Below, in pieces: positions 13,421 to 26,280 of a DNA stretch of 64,000 bases. A program made the position numbers and the translations under genes. Each line of letters opens with the position of its first letter. The first letter of the stretch is position 1. Source of the stretch: Pelecanus crispus (lineage: Eukaryota; Chordata; Aves; Pelecaniformes; Pelecanidae). Where the stretch lies: NCBI RefSeq assembly GCF_030463565.1, contig NC_134655.1:7638372-7702371 (forward strand). The letters are read 5' to 3'. Under the pieces are notes generated by a model. It was not told where the DNA came from. It ran no database searches and worked only from the letters and a program-made list of their open reading frames with translations.

Positions 13421-15270
13421 GACTGTCAACATGGAAAACAAACACTGAAGTCTCTGATCTCACTTTTCAAAGTACACCCCCACTTTATAATGCTGTTTTT
13501 AATCCTATGCATTTGCAAAGCCTTTAGGCTAGGCTATGTGTTAACCTTATCATTTCCACTGTCAAATACTAATCAGTATATTAATAAGCTAAAGGATGAC
13601 ACTGTTTTTCAAGTATAACTTTTCTCCAGTAACAAAGAAAAATAAACAGCTGGAGAAAGGAATACAACTCACGGGATTTAAAGCAGTAGTGTATGCAGAA
13701 CATATCCTGGTGACATTTTGTTTTACTGTAGATTGTGAAGTGCAGCTCCTATAAATTTGCATACTGGAAATAAATTTATATACTAGGGCATCATCCATTT
13801 TATATATTTTCCTGAATTAAATCTTGGTAAGAGATCATGGGCAATTTCCAAATAGACAGTACTTCTCCTGATAAAGCTCCCCACAAAACTAGAATCAGAA
13901 GGGCACATTAATTTAATATCAGAAAACATTTTATTGCTGCATCTTTGAAATAAAAGCTAATAGTCCTGTCCCACTTGTGACAAACATACTCTACCATTTG
14001 TGCCTGTCAACTGAATAGGGCTAGAAGGACTAGGGGACACCACAGGACAGGACTAAGAAACTCATGAGGGGAACATAGTGGCAGAGAAACAATTAGGAAA
14101 TGATTGTGTCATTGGTTTTGTGTTGATGAATACTAAAGAAATTATCCAAATTCTCATTTTTTTTCCTAAGGACTATTTAAGCAAAAATTACATTGCTGCT
14201 TTAAATTCACTATAAAAGGACAAGTCCATTTTCACATTTAAAAAATTACCGGTGGGATTTTCTCTTGAACTACCCATTTCCTTCTGCTTGAGTAAAACTA
14301 AGCGTTTAATGTAAATGCAACATTCTGCACTGTATTCATCTTTTCTTATGAGAATGTCAAGATTGTGACTCATATGTACCCTTTTATTACTTTACCAGAG
14401 TTAAATAAAATTGTGTGACTTTTGTAAACATTTATAAATTGCATTTTACATTTTAGCAACTTTCCTATTTTACAAGCACCTTTAATGTTAGTTGAGGACT
14501 TCCAGTATAATAGCATTGTGCATTTAAAAAAAAAAAAAAACCACCCCCACCCCTCCCCCCCAAAAAACTGTATTTGCTGTATTGGAAAGCAGTGTTTCTA
14601 CCAGGATTAGCCAGACACCTTTTTTTTTAAGTTCTGTCTTTAAAAGCCCCAGATGCCCCCACACTTCCTAATTCTTCAGTTCTACCCGTATAACAGGGTG
14701 CCCTGCCTTCAATCACTGTAAAGTCATTACTGCTGATTTTTTGCTTAACACAGAGGTGACTAATCCAGCCAGTGCAGTGCCAGTGTCTCCTTCACTTACT
14801 TTCACGTTTACCATATTACTTTGGGCCTAATTTTGTCCTGATGATGTCAGTTGCTCTTTGATGTTACAAAGTAGGTGGAAGCCCTATGCCAAGGAGATAA
14901 AGGCATCTAAACCATCATTTGATATGTTACTTATTAAATTGCATTCCTTACCTGTAATAAGAAGTCTACATAAAGTAACTAGCTTCCTCTGTTAGCCACG
15001 GTTCACCAACAATCTAACTCTTCCAGCTCATAACTAGTCAGCAACCTGGTAAGAAGGGGAGCCCTAACCATGAGTTAGCTGAAGTGCATTGCAGTGGTCA
15101 CTGTGTATGTTCTTCTGGATTTCTAGCTCAGGTGCAATGATGGTAGTAGTTGGATAGACTGTTCCACAGCAGCTCCGCCTATTCTGACAGTAAGCGTATA
15201 TCACAACATTCAGCTCACAATACACAGTGGAGTTTTTTCAGCTAATTTGCTTTATTGGAAAGTGCTCAAC

Positions 15271-15340
15271 TTAAAAAAAAAAACACAAAAAACCCAAAAC
15301 CACCACAAAACCCAAACGAACCAAAAAACCAAAACCCTAA
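15271..15340. repeat. A/C-rich low-complexity tract
   Basis: About 70 bases of almost only A and C, opening with a run of about 11 A and continuing as AACCC/AAAAC words. It is low complexity. It may be the decayed tail of a retroposon, but no body was recognised next to it. Confidence 0.6.
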
Positions 15341-15510
15341 GCCCCACATAAAAACACCTTTCCCCAGCCAGGGGGTTTCCTGCTATTCCCAAAGACCTGG
15401 AAAAGGAAGCTATGAACTGTCAGTAATCTAACATATTGGACTGTAGAAGCTGAGCTGTCATTAAAAAAAAAAAAACACCATGCTACACCCATCTTTAGAA
15501 TTAAACTTCT

Positions 15511-18505
15511 TTTATTTTTGCCATAGAAAGCTCTAAGAACTAATATCAAGTATTGATTAATGAAAAGTAGAACACAACTTTAAAAAGTATGTTAAGGAAA
15601 GACTGTACAACTATATACATTACAGATCTGGCAAAAATGATGAATGCTTCACACAGAACAGTTCCTAAGCAATAGCTGTAGAACCCAGTGGTCAATGCAT
15701 ATAGTTGTCAGCTTCTGCATCTTTTTATAAGCTGCATGCCTTAACAGTACAAAATAAATAAGCAGTCAATTGTTATCTCAATATTTATTTAATTCATTAT
15801 TTAATTGAGATACTGGAATGCTATGGTATGAATCCCCAAAGAAACCATACAGTGAGGATGCAGCCACCATTATCATATTTTGCAGCAGATCCATTAATGT
15901 TTTTAAATGCATATAAATGACTGTGAGGTTTGCTACCATACTCTGTTGAAATTTTTAATTTTTATATAAATGCTTTTTCAGATTTAATCTTTTTCTTCCA
16001 TTACCCCAAAGCCAATTTCTTAATATTTACATACGGTTTTTCATTAAGTTAAAGGGGAAGCAAAGTGTTTACAAAAACAAACAAAAAACCAAATATAAGT
16101 GCAATAGCCAGAAACCTAGATATAAAAGCTCATGGCCCCATAAAAAGTTTTAAAAGAATGGATTTAACATGTTTCCAAATCAATAAATACTGGAAGTGAA
16201 ATAAAAAAATGCTTTACATGACCTCTGGACTTTGGATATCAAAAATCACTTCCAAGGAAAACTGAAGACCCTGAGACACATGCAAGCACGAGTCTTCTAG
16301 CAAAAATAGTTACAAAGCCCTAATTTTCCAGTTTTCCTCAAAAAAAAAAAAAAAAAAAAAAAAAAGAGACCTTTAGTAGGCACAGTTTAATTTAAGGTTT
16401 TAAATATATCAGCAGCAAATATTGATAGCTGTTATGTTTAATTATTACTGAATGTACACTTTGCAATGTGTGCTTAATTCCAGATGTATCACGTCAATAA
16501 CAAAAATAACATTGTATTTCTCTTGTCAAAAAGTTCAGGAAGTCTCAATGTAGCACGCAGCCGGCTACGTCAGAGCTACCTGTGCTAATAGAGGCAATCA
16601 ATACTTGTGTCTTGGGAGGGTTATGTTTGACTGCTGAAACGCCATCTCGCATAACATCCAACCTGTAACATGTGGAAGCAAACCCCATTATATTCAAAGG
16701 GGTCTGCGATATGATCTGAAAATAACCATGTATATAGCATGTTCTTGGCCTACAAAACAGAAGTGCTGAGCATTACATGCATAAGGTAAACAAATCCTCC
16801 TCTTTCTCCCATCGTTACTCATACAGATTTCTGGTACCCTTTTTTATAGCCCAAGTTGTATTTGAACCATTTACCATTTAAATGCCTTTCTGTCTAGAGT
16901 ACTATATGTCTAAAACCTTAACCTTGAAGGTCATAGGATCCAGATGCTTGCTTAAAACATGAAAAAGAAAAGAAAAACCTGTAACTGTAATCGAAGCAAT
17001 GAAAGGTTACAATAACTAAGTAGTACTATGCACGACAATCTTTCTCAGTCAACTCCAGAACTTGAGCAGTTTTCATGTTACCATTTACAAAAATTCAACA
17101 AGTCACTAAATCTGAAATGCTAAACTATGACTCCAGTAAACAGCTGCTTGTTTGTCTCAGATCTACTGTTTCCTGTTCAAGTTGGACATTTAATTTATCT
17201 TCTAAGTACCGAAACATGTGCCAACTGCAAGGAACAAAAAAGGACAACACAATAGCCCAAATCTGAAAATAGATGACAACTAGACAGCTGCAGAGAAATG
17301 ATACTTTGGATTATGGTGGATAGAGGGTAATTTTTGATTGTTGGTTTAGTCCTCATGCTTCCACATCCTATAAATGAGGGAAAAAAATTCAAAATCCCTG
17401 TTTCACTAAAAGATCTAGCCAAATAGGCATACAAGATCCTCAGCAGGCTCAGTGCTAAACTGATACAGCACTTAGACTATTTCATAGTCTTGAGAAGTCA
17501 AAGCCTTCAGCCAAAAAAAAAGTGTTACTTTCATCATAAGTATTACTTTTTTTAAAATACCAGACTGAAGCCCCCCTTCTTCAAGAGCAAAAAAAAAAAG
17601 GAACAGCACTTTATTCCAAACCAACTACTGGCATCTTTTCCAGTAGTAAAAAAACCTACCGTTATTCCTCAAGCTTTGAAAAGGCAAAATTACCTCCTTC
17701 CTAAGTGTTCTAAGCTTCTTCACTATTGAGCTTTGTGGGGTTTTTTTTCCCCCCATTGCAAAAAGAGTAAAATATAATGGTCCAGATGCTGAATACTCTG
17801 CTCACCATACTGCCAAATATAAATAATGTTTGTTCAAGTTAGCCCTAACTAAGTGTCTCTTGTCGGCAAGACTATTTGCATGAAGACAGATGATTCATAG
17901 TGCTTATAAAAGGAGAACTAAGATGCTAGTTCAAAAATACACTACTCCAAAGTACTGGATCAGTTATTTTGAACACTTGCAGTAATGCATTGTTCACAAA
18001 AATGAGTTGTGGGTTGGTTTTTTTTTTTTTTTTTTAAATGGTTCCATATTCAAGAGACTACAATGAAAAATCTTACTGTTTTCTTGATTAACGTCTAAAC
18101 ACAATTCAGCATTGAAGTGCTACCATGAAAGAAAGGGTTTACATTGTAAGTATGGGTACAGGAAATCCCTCAATTCCTTTAGAAGAAAGATTTCTAGTTC
18201 TTTAGAAGAAATTGTACCTTTTCAAGCTACAAATCCCCATGGTTTGATCAAAATTAACATACCAGAAAACACTGCCAGCTCCTTAGAAAGGTCTTATTCT
18301 CTACTCAAGTAAACTATTGGATGAATCGCTTCCACAAATCACTTGCAGCTACTAATGATCCATCTAAGTGCTACCATTTGATGACCGGGTAGAACAAGTT
18401 ACCTTGTTTTCACTTTAACATTTGATTTTACAGCAATTTTAACAGTTCATTTAAAACAGCTGCAATATTTCTGCACTGAATCCTTTTTCCAGCATTTAAT
18501 GCGTT
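15511..18505 (-). other. ZBTB33 probable 3' UTR
   Basis: This is the stretch after the ZBTB33 stop codon on the minus strand. It is AT-rich with no coding or recognisable mobile sequence. It is bounded by a minus-strand AATAAA (TTTATT at 15511-15516), followed within about 40 bases on that strand by a GT-rich run, as expected downstream of a cleavage site. The implied UTR of about 3 kb agrees with the long UTR of mammalian ZBTB33 mRNA as recalled. It contains poly(A) at 16340-16365 and poly(T) at about 18018-18035. Confidence 0.5.
16340..16365. repeat. Poly(A) tract, 26 bases
   Basis: Uninterrupted run of A on the plus strand, i.e. poly(U) in the likely ZBTB33 3' UTR. Confidence 0.95.
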
Positions 18506-20545
18506 TCAGTAAGATTCCGGTATTACAAACTCAAATTCAGTACTTCCCTCTGACGGATTTTGTTTAAAAATTGCTTCGTTTCCCTGTGGAATGAAAATGT
18601 CATCCCAGGTAATTTGTTTGGCTGGAGGGTTAGATGTTGTTCCTTCAGTGCCATCCTTCCCTGTGCCAACACGATAAACAATTCCACCCTCATTTATTAC
18701 TGGTATACTGCTTGAGTGATCAGTAATGTATGCATACTGTCTGATCTGCAAAGACCGGCAAGGATGCAATCGATAAAGCTTGGTATCTCCAGAAGGGTCT
18801 TGGCTATGAACTGATCTGATGTGGGAGGCCGTAATTTGGTAGTTGATGAAAGATTTGCCACACGTCAAGCACTGGTACCTTCGCTCACCAGTGTGGTGAA
18901 TTTCATGCTTTGTACGGTATTCTGCAAGGGGAAAAACTTTGTCACAGTATCGACATGGATACTTCTTCTCCCAGGAATGAACGTTAAAATGTCTCCGTAA
19001 ACTCGTCAGACACGCATATGACCTCTTACACACAATACAAATGTAGTAGACTCTTCCATCCACTATGAGCTCGTAATGGTCATCGTGCTTTACTTTCATG
19101 CGTTTCCTGTTTGAGGAATCACTACCAGATGTTCTGGGTGTTTCGTCGAGCTTGGCTTCGCCTTCGTCGGAATCACCCTTTACAGGAATGACTATGTCGT
19201 ATGTATCCTCACCGATATTTGCATAAACCTTACAGCCTGTGGACAGACCTTCTATTTCAGTTGCTGTATCTAACGTTATGATTTTCTGCCCTTCTGCCAC
19301 GTGCTTTGACGCTATACCTGAACTGAATTCCTTGTTGTTTCCAGTAAGGACATCTGAGATTTTTATTTTAAATTCCCCAGGTTTAGCAAATGGCTCTTGT
19401 GAAAAGGTAACAACCTGTTTTTTCTGTACACCTGATCCTTCAGTGGTTGCTGCCTTGGGTACAGAGGGTTGCTGAACCAAAGAGCTACTGCTGACTGAAC
19501 CAGGACTAGAGGAGCTAATGATATCAACATCATCTTCAACAACCTCTTCATCATCAACAGCAGTTGTTTCCACTTCAGTTAAGGAGCCATTATTAGATGG
19601 CTGCTGGTTCTCCTCAAGTAAATTAATTGTAGGGGTCACATGTGTCTGATGCGAGGAGCTGGTGCTGAGGGCTGAGTTCAGTAGAGGCTTATTTAGCACG
19701 ATAATATTAGGAGTCAGATGCTGTGGAGTTGCAGAGACAAGTGATTCGGCACTTGATTGTGTTTGGTTTGGGCTTAGCTGACTGGCGGATGAAGTGAGTT
19801 TTTGAGCTGCTGCGGTGCTCGTCAAATGGGGAGAGCCACCACTGCCACACGATTTTTGGTCAGAAACTCCAGCGGGACTTGGGCAAGGCTGGTTCGGGGT
19901 TGCAGCATTTGTATCTTTAGTACATTCTTTCGGAGGAACAATCTCGGAGCAAAAAATTACATCATCATCCTCATCATCTGAATCACTCACTGTAATTTTT
20001 GTAGTCTCATATTCTATTCCATGTAAGGAGAATGATTGTGTTATAACCGGCATCCCATCCGTTACCTCTTGACTCTCTGGCCTTATTACAGGTACTTGTG
20101 TTTCAGCATCCTTTTGACCTGGAGTAGAAGTTGAAGTTTCTGAAGCACCATCCTTGACCTTGCTTGGCATGGTTTTTCCTTCAGACGGAGGTACGCCCAG
20201 ATCAGCTATGAATTTAACACCCAGCTGTTGCCCTGATTTAATCAGTTCATCAAGTAAATCGGATCGAATGCTGATTATTTTGGAACTATAAATATAGTTA
20301 AGAATTTCTGCAAAAATTTCTGCTCTTACAAAGCTCAGTTCAACCACTTGCCCAGCCACTGAGAAAAGCTGGTGAAAATATGTGCTTGAGGCCGAAAGAA
20401 TGTTTCTGTGAGCTCGAAATTTCCGGTCCTCCACGATGACAGTAACATCACAAAAAAGTCCGTGGCCGCGTTGTTCGTTCAAAGACTGAAGGAGCACACT
20501 GGAATACTGTGTGTCTGTTGCAGAAATCACTTTTTTCCCCTCCAT
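18506..20545 (-). CDS. ZBTB33: ZBTB33 (Kaiso), BTB/POZ zinc-finger repressor, single coding exon
   Basis: Nuclear transcription regulator of 679 aa. Kaiso binds methylated CpG pairs and the TCCTGCNA site, recruits co-repressors and interacts with p120-catenin (family knowledge). Visible here are an N-terminal BTB/POZ domain at residues 1-115 (GHGLFCDVTVIVEDRKFRAH), an acidic patch at about 188-196 (SDSDDEDDD), Ser/Thr-rich linkers, and a basic nuclear-localisation-like stretch at 480-487. Three C2H2 fingers follow: Cys503/Cys506-His519/His523, Cys531/Cys534-His547/His551, and Cys559/Cys562-His575/His580. The conserved C-terminal arm after finger 3 is present. The Met at 20545 lies two bases after a splice acceptor, and it aligns with the human start MESRKLISATD. 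The frame is intact and the length matches the family (human 672 aa). Confidence 0.98.
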   Translation of the reverse strand: MEGKKVISATDTQYSSVLLQSLNEQRGHGLFCDVTVIVEDRKFRAHRNILSASSTYFHQLFSVAGQVVELSFVRAEIFAEILNYIYSSKIISIRSDLLDELIKSGQQLGVKFIADLGVPPSEGKTMPSKVKDGASETSTSTPGQKDAETQVPVIRPESQEVTDGMPVITQSFSLHGIEYETTKITVSDSDDEDDDVIFCSEIVPPKECTKDTNAATPNQPCPSPAGVSDQKSCGSGGSPHLTSTAAAQKLTSSASQLSPNQTQSSAESLVSATPQHLTPNIIVLNKPLLNSALSTSSSHQTHVTPTINLLEENQQPSNNGSLTEVETTAVDDEEVVEDDVDIISSSSPGSVSSSSLVQQPSVPKAATTEGSGVQKKQVVTFSQEPFAKPGEFKIKISDVLTGNNKEFSSGIASKHVAEGQKIITLDTATEIEGLSTGCKVYANIGEDTYDIVIPVKGDSDEGEAKLDETPRTSGSDSSNRKRMKVKHDDHYELIVDGRVYYICIVCKRSYACLTSLRRHFNVHSWEKKYPCRYCDKVFPLAEYRTKHEIHHTGERRYQCLTCGKSFINYQITASHIRSVHSQDPSGDTKLYRLHPCRSLQIRQYAYITDHSSSIPVINEGGIVYRVGTGKDGTEGTTSNPPAKQITWDDIFIPQGNEAIFKQNPSEGSTEFEFVIPESY

Positions 20546-21850
20546 TCCTATGAAAAGAACGTAAAAGGCATCAAATTAGTAAAAATACAGATTTACAGCT
20601 TTAACTGCATGACGTTCCCATGGTTACTGTTTATTCCTTCTTTTGAAAAGACAAATCTGAGATCCTATTCATAAGCTTATATCCTACAGCACTCTGCAAA
20701 TTTGTTTTTTATTTGTCCCTTCACCTTCTACACGAGGCATGTGTGATTCTGAATATACCCTCTATTCTTACAAGGTGAGGAACAGAGAAACAACTGCTTA
20801 CCAGATTATCAACAGCAAATAAGGCAAATTTGAAAACCAAGAAGACGCAAGATTCGGGTCCCTCAAAAGGCTTCAAACATTATTAGAGATTTCTTTTTAA
20901 TTGTGAAAACATTCCATAAATTGTTACCAGAAAGCCCGGTAACATCCAGGTTATTTATGGGCGACTACAAACTGTCCATCCGTACCGTAACCAGTCAACT
21001 GAGGTTAATGAAAATGCTACCGATGCTTCACTTTCTGGCCCAGAAAAAGAAACTTTTCTTTTTTCACCCCTCCTCGTATATTCGCAAGGCTGTTTTGTGT
21101 TTGAAACCGAGACGCTGAGGCAGCACGGTAACAAAACAGATCTGCAAAGTCCAAGTGACCCATGTATCGGCACTTCCGAGTCGACCCCCGCCGTGCACGA
21201 CGCCAAAAACCCACCACGAAAGCCCGGGAGCGGCGAGGCCAGGGCTGCGAGCCCCGCACGGCACCCGCGCACGCCGCCGCCCGCACGCCCGGGCGGGCAG
21301 GACGGGACCAAGGGGCCGCGACCCCCGGCCGCGGCCGAAGCGCACCTCGCCCTCTCCGAGGCCGACCGCTCCGCTCCCCCCGCGGCCCCCGGCGAGGTTT
21401 ACCATGAAAACGAGCGCTCGGAGCCCGGGACGCGGCCGCCGCGGGGAGGGCACCGTCGCGGGAGGTGTTCCGCGGGCGGCCGCGGGGCTCCCCGGGGAGC
21501 GGCCGGGCGGCCCCGCCTGGGCGAGACGGAGCGGCGGCGGCGGCGCTGACAGGCGGCGGGCCCGGGGAGCGGCCCGGCGGCGGCGGCCGGAGCTGACGGG
21601 CGGCCCCTCCGCCGCCTCCGCGCGGCCAGGCCGTGCCCGTCGCCGCCGCTTCCTGCTCCAGGCGAGGCGAGCGGAGCCGGCCCCCACCGGCGGCGGGAGG
21701 GGGAAGGCAGCCCGCGGCGCGGAGGAGGAAGGCGAGGGCCCGCCTTACCTGCGCTCCCGCCGCCCTTCCCCGCACAACGGGCACCGGCCGCCGCCGCCGC
21801 TTCTCGGGCTCGGGCACCGCCCCCGCTGCGCGGCCGCCAGGGGGCGCTGC
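20546..21850 (-). promoter_or_regulatory. ZBTB33 5' intron and non-coding first exon
   Basis: On the minus strand the coding exon is preceded by a good acceptor (TTCTTTTCATAG, exon from 20547). In the CpG island a strong donor GCAG/GTAAGG ends an exon at 21749. This gives an intron of 20548-21748 and a non-coding exon 1 running from 21749 to a start site at about 21850. The human gene has the same plan, with 5' non-coding exon(s) and one coding exon. The start-site position is inferred. Confidence 0.6.
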
Positions 21851-22570
21851 ACCGCGCTGCCCTCCCCTGCGGGCCGCCGCGCTCCGCCCGAGCGCGCTCG
21901 TCACCCTTCGGCTCCTGACCCGAACGGCCTCGGAAACCTTCGGGTGCGCTCGGGCCGGCGGGCGGGGCGGGGCGGGGCGAGGCGGGGCGGTCCTTCAGCC
22001 GCCTCAAGCAGGGGCCCGGGGCTGGGGCTGGGGCTGGGCCGCCCGGGGGTCGCTGGGCCCCTGCATGCCGTGCTCCGCGGCCCGGCCTCCTGTGAGCCCC
22101 CCCGCCGGCGCCGGGAGCCCCTCGGCCGCGGTAGCTGAGGTGGTTGGCGGCTCCCGGGGGCCCCCGGAGGCCGCTCCCCGCCCCCCCCCCCCCGGCCCGT
22201 TCGCACCGCGGGCCGGTTACAGGCCCCGAGGCCCCGGGTGTTGGCCGCTGCCGGCGGGGAGCTCGGCACCTTGCCAGCCCCCGGCCCTGCTCCGCCGGAG
22301 GCCCTGGGCAGCCGAGGGCGGAGCACACGGGCCTTGCTTCGGCCTTGACAGCTCCCGCCTGGCTCCCAGGGCCCCCGCTCTCCTTGCCCCGGGCGAGGCC
22401 CGCAGGAAGCCCCCCAACACCCGCCTTGCGTCTGGCTGTGCTGGACGGGGCTGTGGAGACGCGATGGCAGCAGGTTACTTCCCACGGCGGCTCGCTCCCC
22501 GGGGCAGAGCCCGGGCTGGCGCAGCTGGCACCTGGGCCCAGCAGCGCGAAAGCTCCGCAACCTAAACCTC
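21150..22570. promoter_or_regulatory. CpG island, ZBTB33 promoter
   Basis: Very GC- and CpG-rich DNA covering the inferred ZBTB33 first exon. It includes tandem GC boxes (GGCGGGGCGGGG units at about 21955-21990) and a short GGGGCT tandem at about 22018-22036. Long open frames on both strands here result from stop-poor GC-rich sequence, not from genes. Confidence 0.85.
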
Positions 22571-24600
22571 AGCACCCGCGCTCGCACTGCAGGATCGTTT
22601 GTTTTGTATCCTTTGCGCCACAGCGGCACGTGTTAGGCTCCGCCAGGAGCTGTACAGACGTAAGTCCTCTGACAAAATGCGGCGCTCAGCGCGTTCGACG
22701 TGCGGTCATCACGCTGATACATCCACGGCGCGGTGTCTTGGAAACCGTCACTGTTCATGAATGCTCAAAGAGCACCAAGATCATAAAAGATATTTTTCAT
22801 CTTTAGTTATTGATCTGTTCCTTTTTTTTCCCCTATGGATTTTGTGGACTTGAACCACAGGGGGGATGGATTTTTCTTAAGACTCAAAAGAACAAATGTC
22901 TTTGTATCGAGTTCGACCAAAACCAAACCGTGCCAGGCCACAGTCACTGGCACAAACGACTGCAATCCCTCACCGCATGTATCGGCCACAAAATGGTCCT
23001 GCCTAGCGTTATCAGCCCTTCTAGCAGGAAAATCACCTGCCATGCTATTTGTGCAGCTAGTAGCCGAACTGCCTTTTTGAAGTGAGCCTTCAGATGTGAA
23101 ATGTTACAAAGCTGGTTTCTGTTTATTTATAGGTTTTTCCAGAGAGTCGAGTGAAGAATAAATAATAGAAAAGAATAATCGGCGGGAGAGGTAGGCTTTC
23201 CTTCCTCAGCTAACCCTTCAATTAAGTCTTCTCCTTTGATATAGGTTCTTAGTAATTTTTACATAGGAGGTTACATTAAATGAAAACAACACTATAATTG
23301 TTGTAATTTTTAATGTATAATCTTTTTTTCCCTCCAAAAATGTCTGATGGTCCAAATTAAACCATTTATTAGCCTTTCATCCTTCAGCTTTAAGGACTTT
23401 TCTTCTCCTCCTTGCCTATCTCATTTCTAAATAACTAACAGGAAAATTTACACATAGAGTTGAGCACTGATTTGGAAGGAGCCCTGCTCCTGAACCATCA
23501 TCAGTTCTCAAAAATCAGGTTTGAACTGCTTACCCTTAGGCACAGAAATGCTGGCTAATTTAAAAGATGCTGGTCTAGCTGTGAGAGTCGCACCATCTCC
23601 TTGACATTTACCTTTTTGCAGAAGCTTCTCTCTATGGCAACTTCTTATATCAGATATAAAATCTGAACCCCACTGTCACCTTGCTACAGTCAGGGCAGAG
23701 CTAATGCTCTAACCAGCTCTTTTATTTTTAGATAAGCCTAGAAAGTGCTTGGTGATTTGACTCAGATAACTTATATAGTGACAAATTAAAAAAAAAAATT
23801 ATCTAAGATTTTTGACAAGAAACATCCAGAACATAGAACTAAATGTGGTGGTCTTGGAACTGAAAAAATAGGTAAGAGACAAAATAGCAACTTTTATTTT
23901 GATGCACAGAGGTGATCCCAAAAAACTCTCGGATGGAGGCTCTGAAAATACAAAGTACAAATTTGAAGAAGTCATGTGTCGGCTTTTGTGAGAAAACAAA
24001 AAAATACGCAATTCAGTAACAAGTTTTAGGTTAAGCAGTTTGAAGAGCTCTCTTCTTTTTTAAAAATACAGTTTGTGGGAACAGAAAATTCTTTTAAAGA
24101 CTTGACAAATCTGAGAGACAAAAAAGCCTTCTCTGTCATGAAAGTATATATTTTACATTAAAATAAATTAAGTTTTATAAACATGACAGCGAATTTCCTC
24201 TTAGGGCCTTCAGTAAATTCAAAATTCAACAGTTATCCTAGCTAAGACTACTTTTAGGGACAGAAATATTACTCCACTGTGGAATTTCACCTAAAACACT
24301 GTGGCGGTGCGCTCCCCCCCGCGTAAGCCCTAACCACCATGGGGGCCATGATGGCTGCATCCAGCTTGTGCTGGGCTTTGGGGACAGATGGCAACACAGT
24401 GGCCAAGGGCTGCCTGGAACAGTCATCCAAAACGTCTTGCTGGTCTGCAAATACAGCTGTAAGTCAATCATCTTGCTCCATAAATAGTGGACAGCCCAGG
24501 GCCCGCGGAGCTCTCCTGCACGGCCGCGGGCTGCACGCCAGGATCTCCCCTTCAGCAGGGACGCCTCTCAAGGCTGCTGCCCGAGGTTGAGAGACTCCTT
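22571..24600. other. Intergenic, ZBTB33 to NKAP, left part
   Basis: Nothing recognised. The stretch is AT-rich and has no convincing coding or RNA gene. In humans the interval between ZBTB33 and NKAP holds the RHOXF homeobox cluster; no homeodomain-like frame is visible here. Confidence 0.6.
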
Positions 24601-24624
24601 GCCACAACAGATCCTCGGTAAGTG

Positions 24625-25012
24625 ACTCACAGCGTGCTAAACCTTGTGATCTTAGCTAAGTGATAGAAAGGATTGATTGCGCATATATAATCCTTTAGAC
24701 ATAAACCCCTGACCGAGTCCGGGACTAAGTTTGGATCCAGCCGCCCCTAGGCTCCTCTAAGGGAAGGAGCTGAGGACGCAAGGGGCTCCTCTCTGAACCT
24801 CGTGACTCAGCGGGAGGGTCTCCCTGCACTCCTGTCTGAGCCTGGCCTCTGCGCAGTAGATAATCAAGTGTCCCTTGCCATCGAACCTTGTCAAGCCACT
24901 GTCGCATTTGCCACTGAACTTTGTTAACTCACTGTTTTCTATTGATATAGTACATTTTTGCTGCTCTCTCTTATGAGTGAAGTGCACTCTCACTCTATCC
25001 GCGACACAACGC
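24625..25012 (+). mobile_element. LTR-like fossil of an endogenous retrovirus (probable solo LTR)
   Basis: The right end resembles the 3' end of a bird retroviral LTR (tail ...CTCACTCTATCCGCGACA). The body contains an imperfect internal duplication around AACCTTGTCAAGCCACTGT and AACTTTGTTAACTCACTGT. No internal retroviral region lies beside it. The left edge is uncertain and the family is not resolved. It looks old and is not coding. Confidence 0.45.
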
Positions 25013-26280
25013 TTCTGAAGGACTCATACAAATTTCCACCATTGGTGCTTCTAGGAATTTTCAGAGAGTATTTTTCCTGTCAATCCCATTATATAAAGCC
25101 TCATATAACTGAATTTAAAGTCCAGCAATACTTTTTACCGACGTTAGTAGTTGTTGTAGATTCTGTTACATACTGTATATATGTGCATTGTATAACCTGT
25201 GTATAAAAATACTTCAAATGACTTTACAATATTAAGTAACAGAGGTGCAGAGTGCTCCTGAGAGGCAGATGTTTTAGTCACCGTTTTGCCAAGACAGACC
25301 CTCGGGTGCAGACATGAGTGGTGTTACCATGAGAGCTGCCTCGGCGCGACTGAAGGCTGGCAGCCAGCTGTGCCGAGCGCTGCAGCGCTCAGCGCCTCTG
25401 AACCCCCCTGGGCTGTCCGCCTCTCGGCCAGCCCGCGTCGGCATGCAGGAAAGCCAGGCTCCAGTGCACAGCACGCTGCCGCCGGCCACGTTTCAGGGCC
25501 TCCAACCCCTTTCCGGGGCTAGCCCTGAGCCCTGGCTGTGGGGGACCCCGGGGAGAAGCTAGGGAGGGCCACGTGCCCCCATGAAGGCCTCAGGGGTACA
25601 TTCACTCGCCACGTGGATGGGTCCCTACGTGACGTCCCTGGCCCAGCAGCTTCCATCTCTCTCACGGGTTGGTGACATGGCCTCACGTAACCAGCGCTGG
25701 GAGTGCATAGCGGCCTGGACTTCTGGGGACGTCTGACTTCACGTACCGCAGGGGTAAGGGAACTCGGGCAGCCTGTGAGGACAGCGGGGGTACGGGCTGC
25801 TGAGTCTCAGGATCGCCCTCGGCTTCAGGTTCTTCCCGAGACTGGACGCTCAGAGAGACAAAGTCCCTGAGCCTTGATTCATGCAGTACGGATTCAGCTG
25901 GCAAAAATGCAGCCACTGCAGACTTCCAGCTGTCTCATTCAAATGGCCCTACCACCCATCAAAACAACAGCCTTTTAAAAGATAGCCTTATCTAGTTCAA
26001 TTAGGCAAGCAGTAGTCCCCAATATTCAAAATACTCACAAAGCCCGGCAGCAGGGAGATAGGAGGCTGTCCCTGGACAGACCCAGGATACAGTAACACCG
26101 CTCGCATACGCAAACCGCTGGTAACATCTTTTCCATCCCGTTCTGCATGCGGTTACACGCACCCAAGATAATACACAGTTTAAATAGGCTTCCTCCTCCG
26201 CCCAGGTATTTTTTTATGCTGCTTATGATAGGTTTGGGAACCGAAACAGTGTTTCGTTTGTGAAAAAGAGACTGACATAC
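25013..26280. other. Intergenic, ZBTB33 to NKAP, right part
   Basis: No gene recognised. A GC-rich open stretch at 25314-25562 matches no family known to me and has no clear splice sites. Confidence 0.55.

Larger units (their letters stand above)
12192..15510. other. Intergenic, between convergent TMEM255A and ZBTB33
   Basis: AT-rich DNA with no gene recognised. It holds homopolymer A tracts (21 A at 13400-13420 and a shorter one near 14526-14540) and an A/C-rich stretch at 15271-15340. Further TTTATT words (poly(A) signals on the minus strand) lie at 13930-13935 and 15251-15256, so the ZBTB33 3' UTR could run past 15511. Confidence 0.6.

Noticed and set aside
14837-14870. TGATGATG words suggesting a C box of a C/D snoRNA
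   Set aside because: No D box at the right distance, no terminal stem, and the site is intergenic rather than intronic.
21017-22629. Several 200-330 codon open frames in the ZBTB33 CpG island
   Set aside because: High GC lowers stop frequency. The products are Arg/Pro/Gly/Ala-rich with no domain, and frames overlap on both strands.
25314-25562. 82-codon GC-rich open frame between ZBTB33 and NKAP
   Set aside because: No family resemblance, no splice sites in phase and no codon pattern distinct from background.
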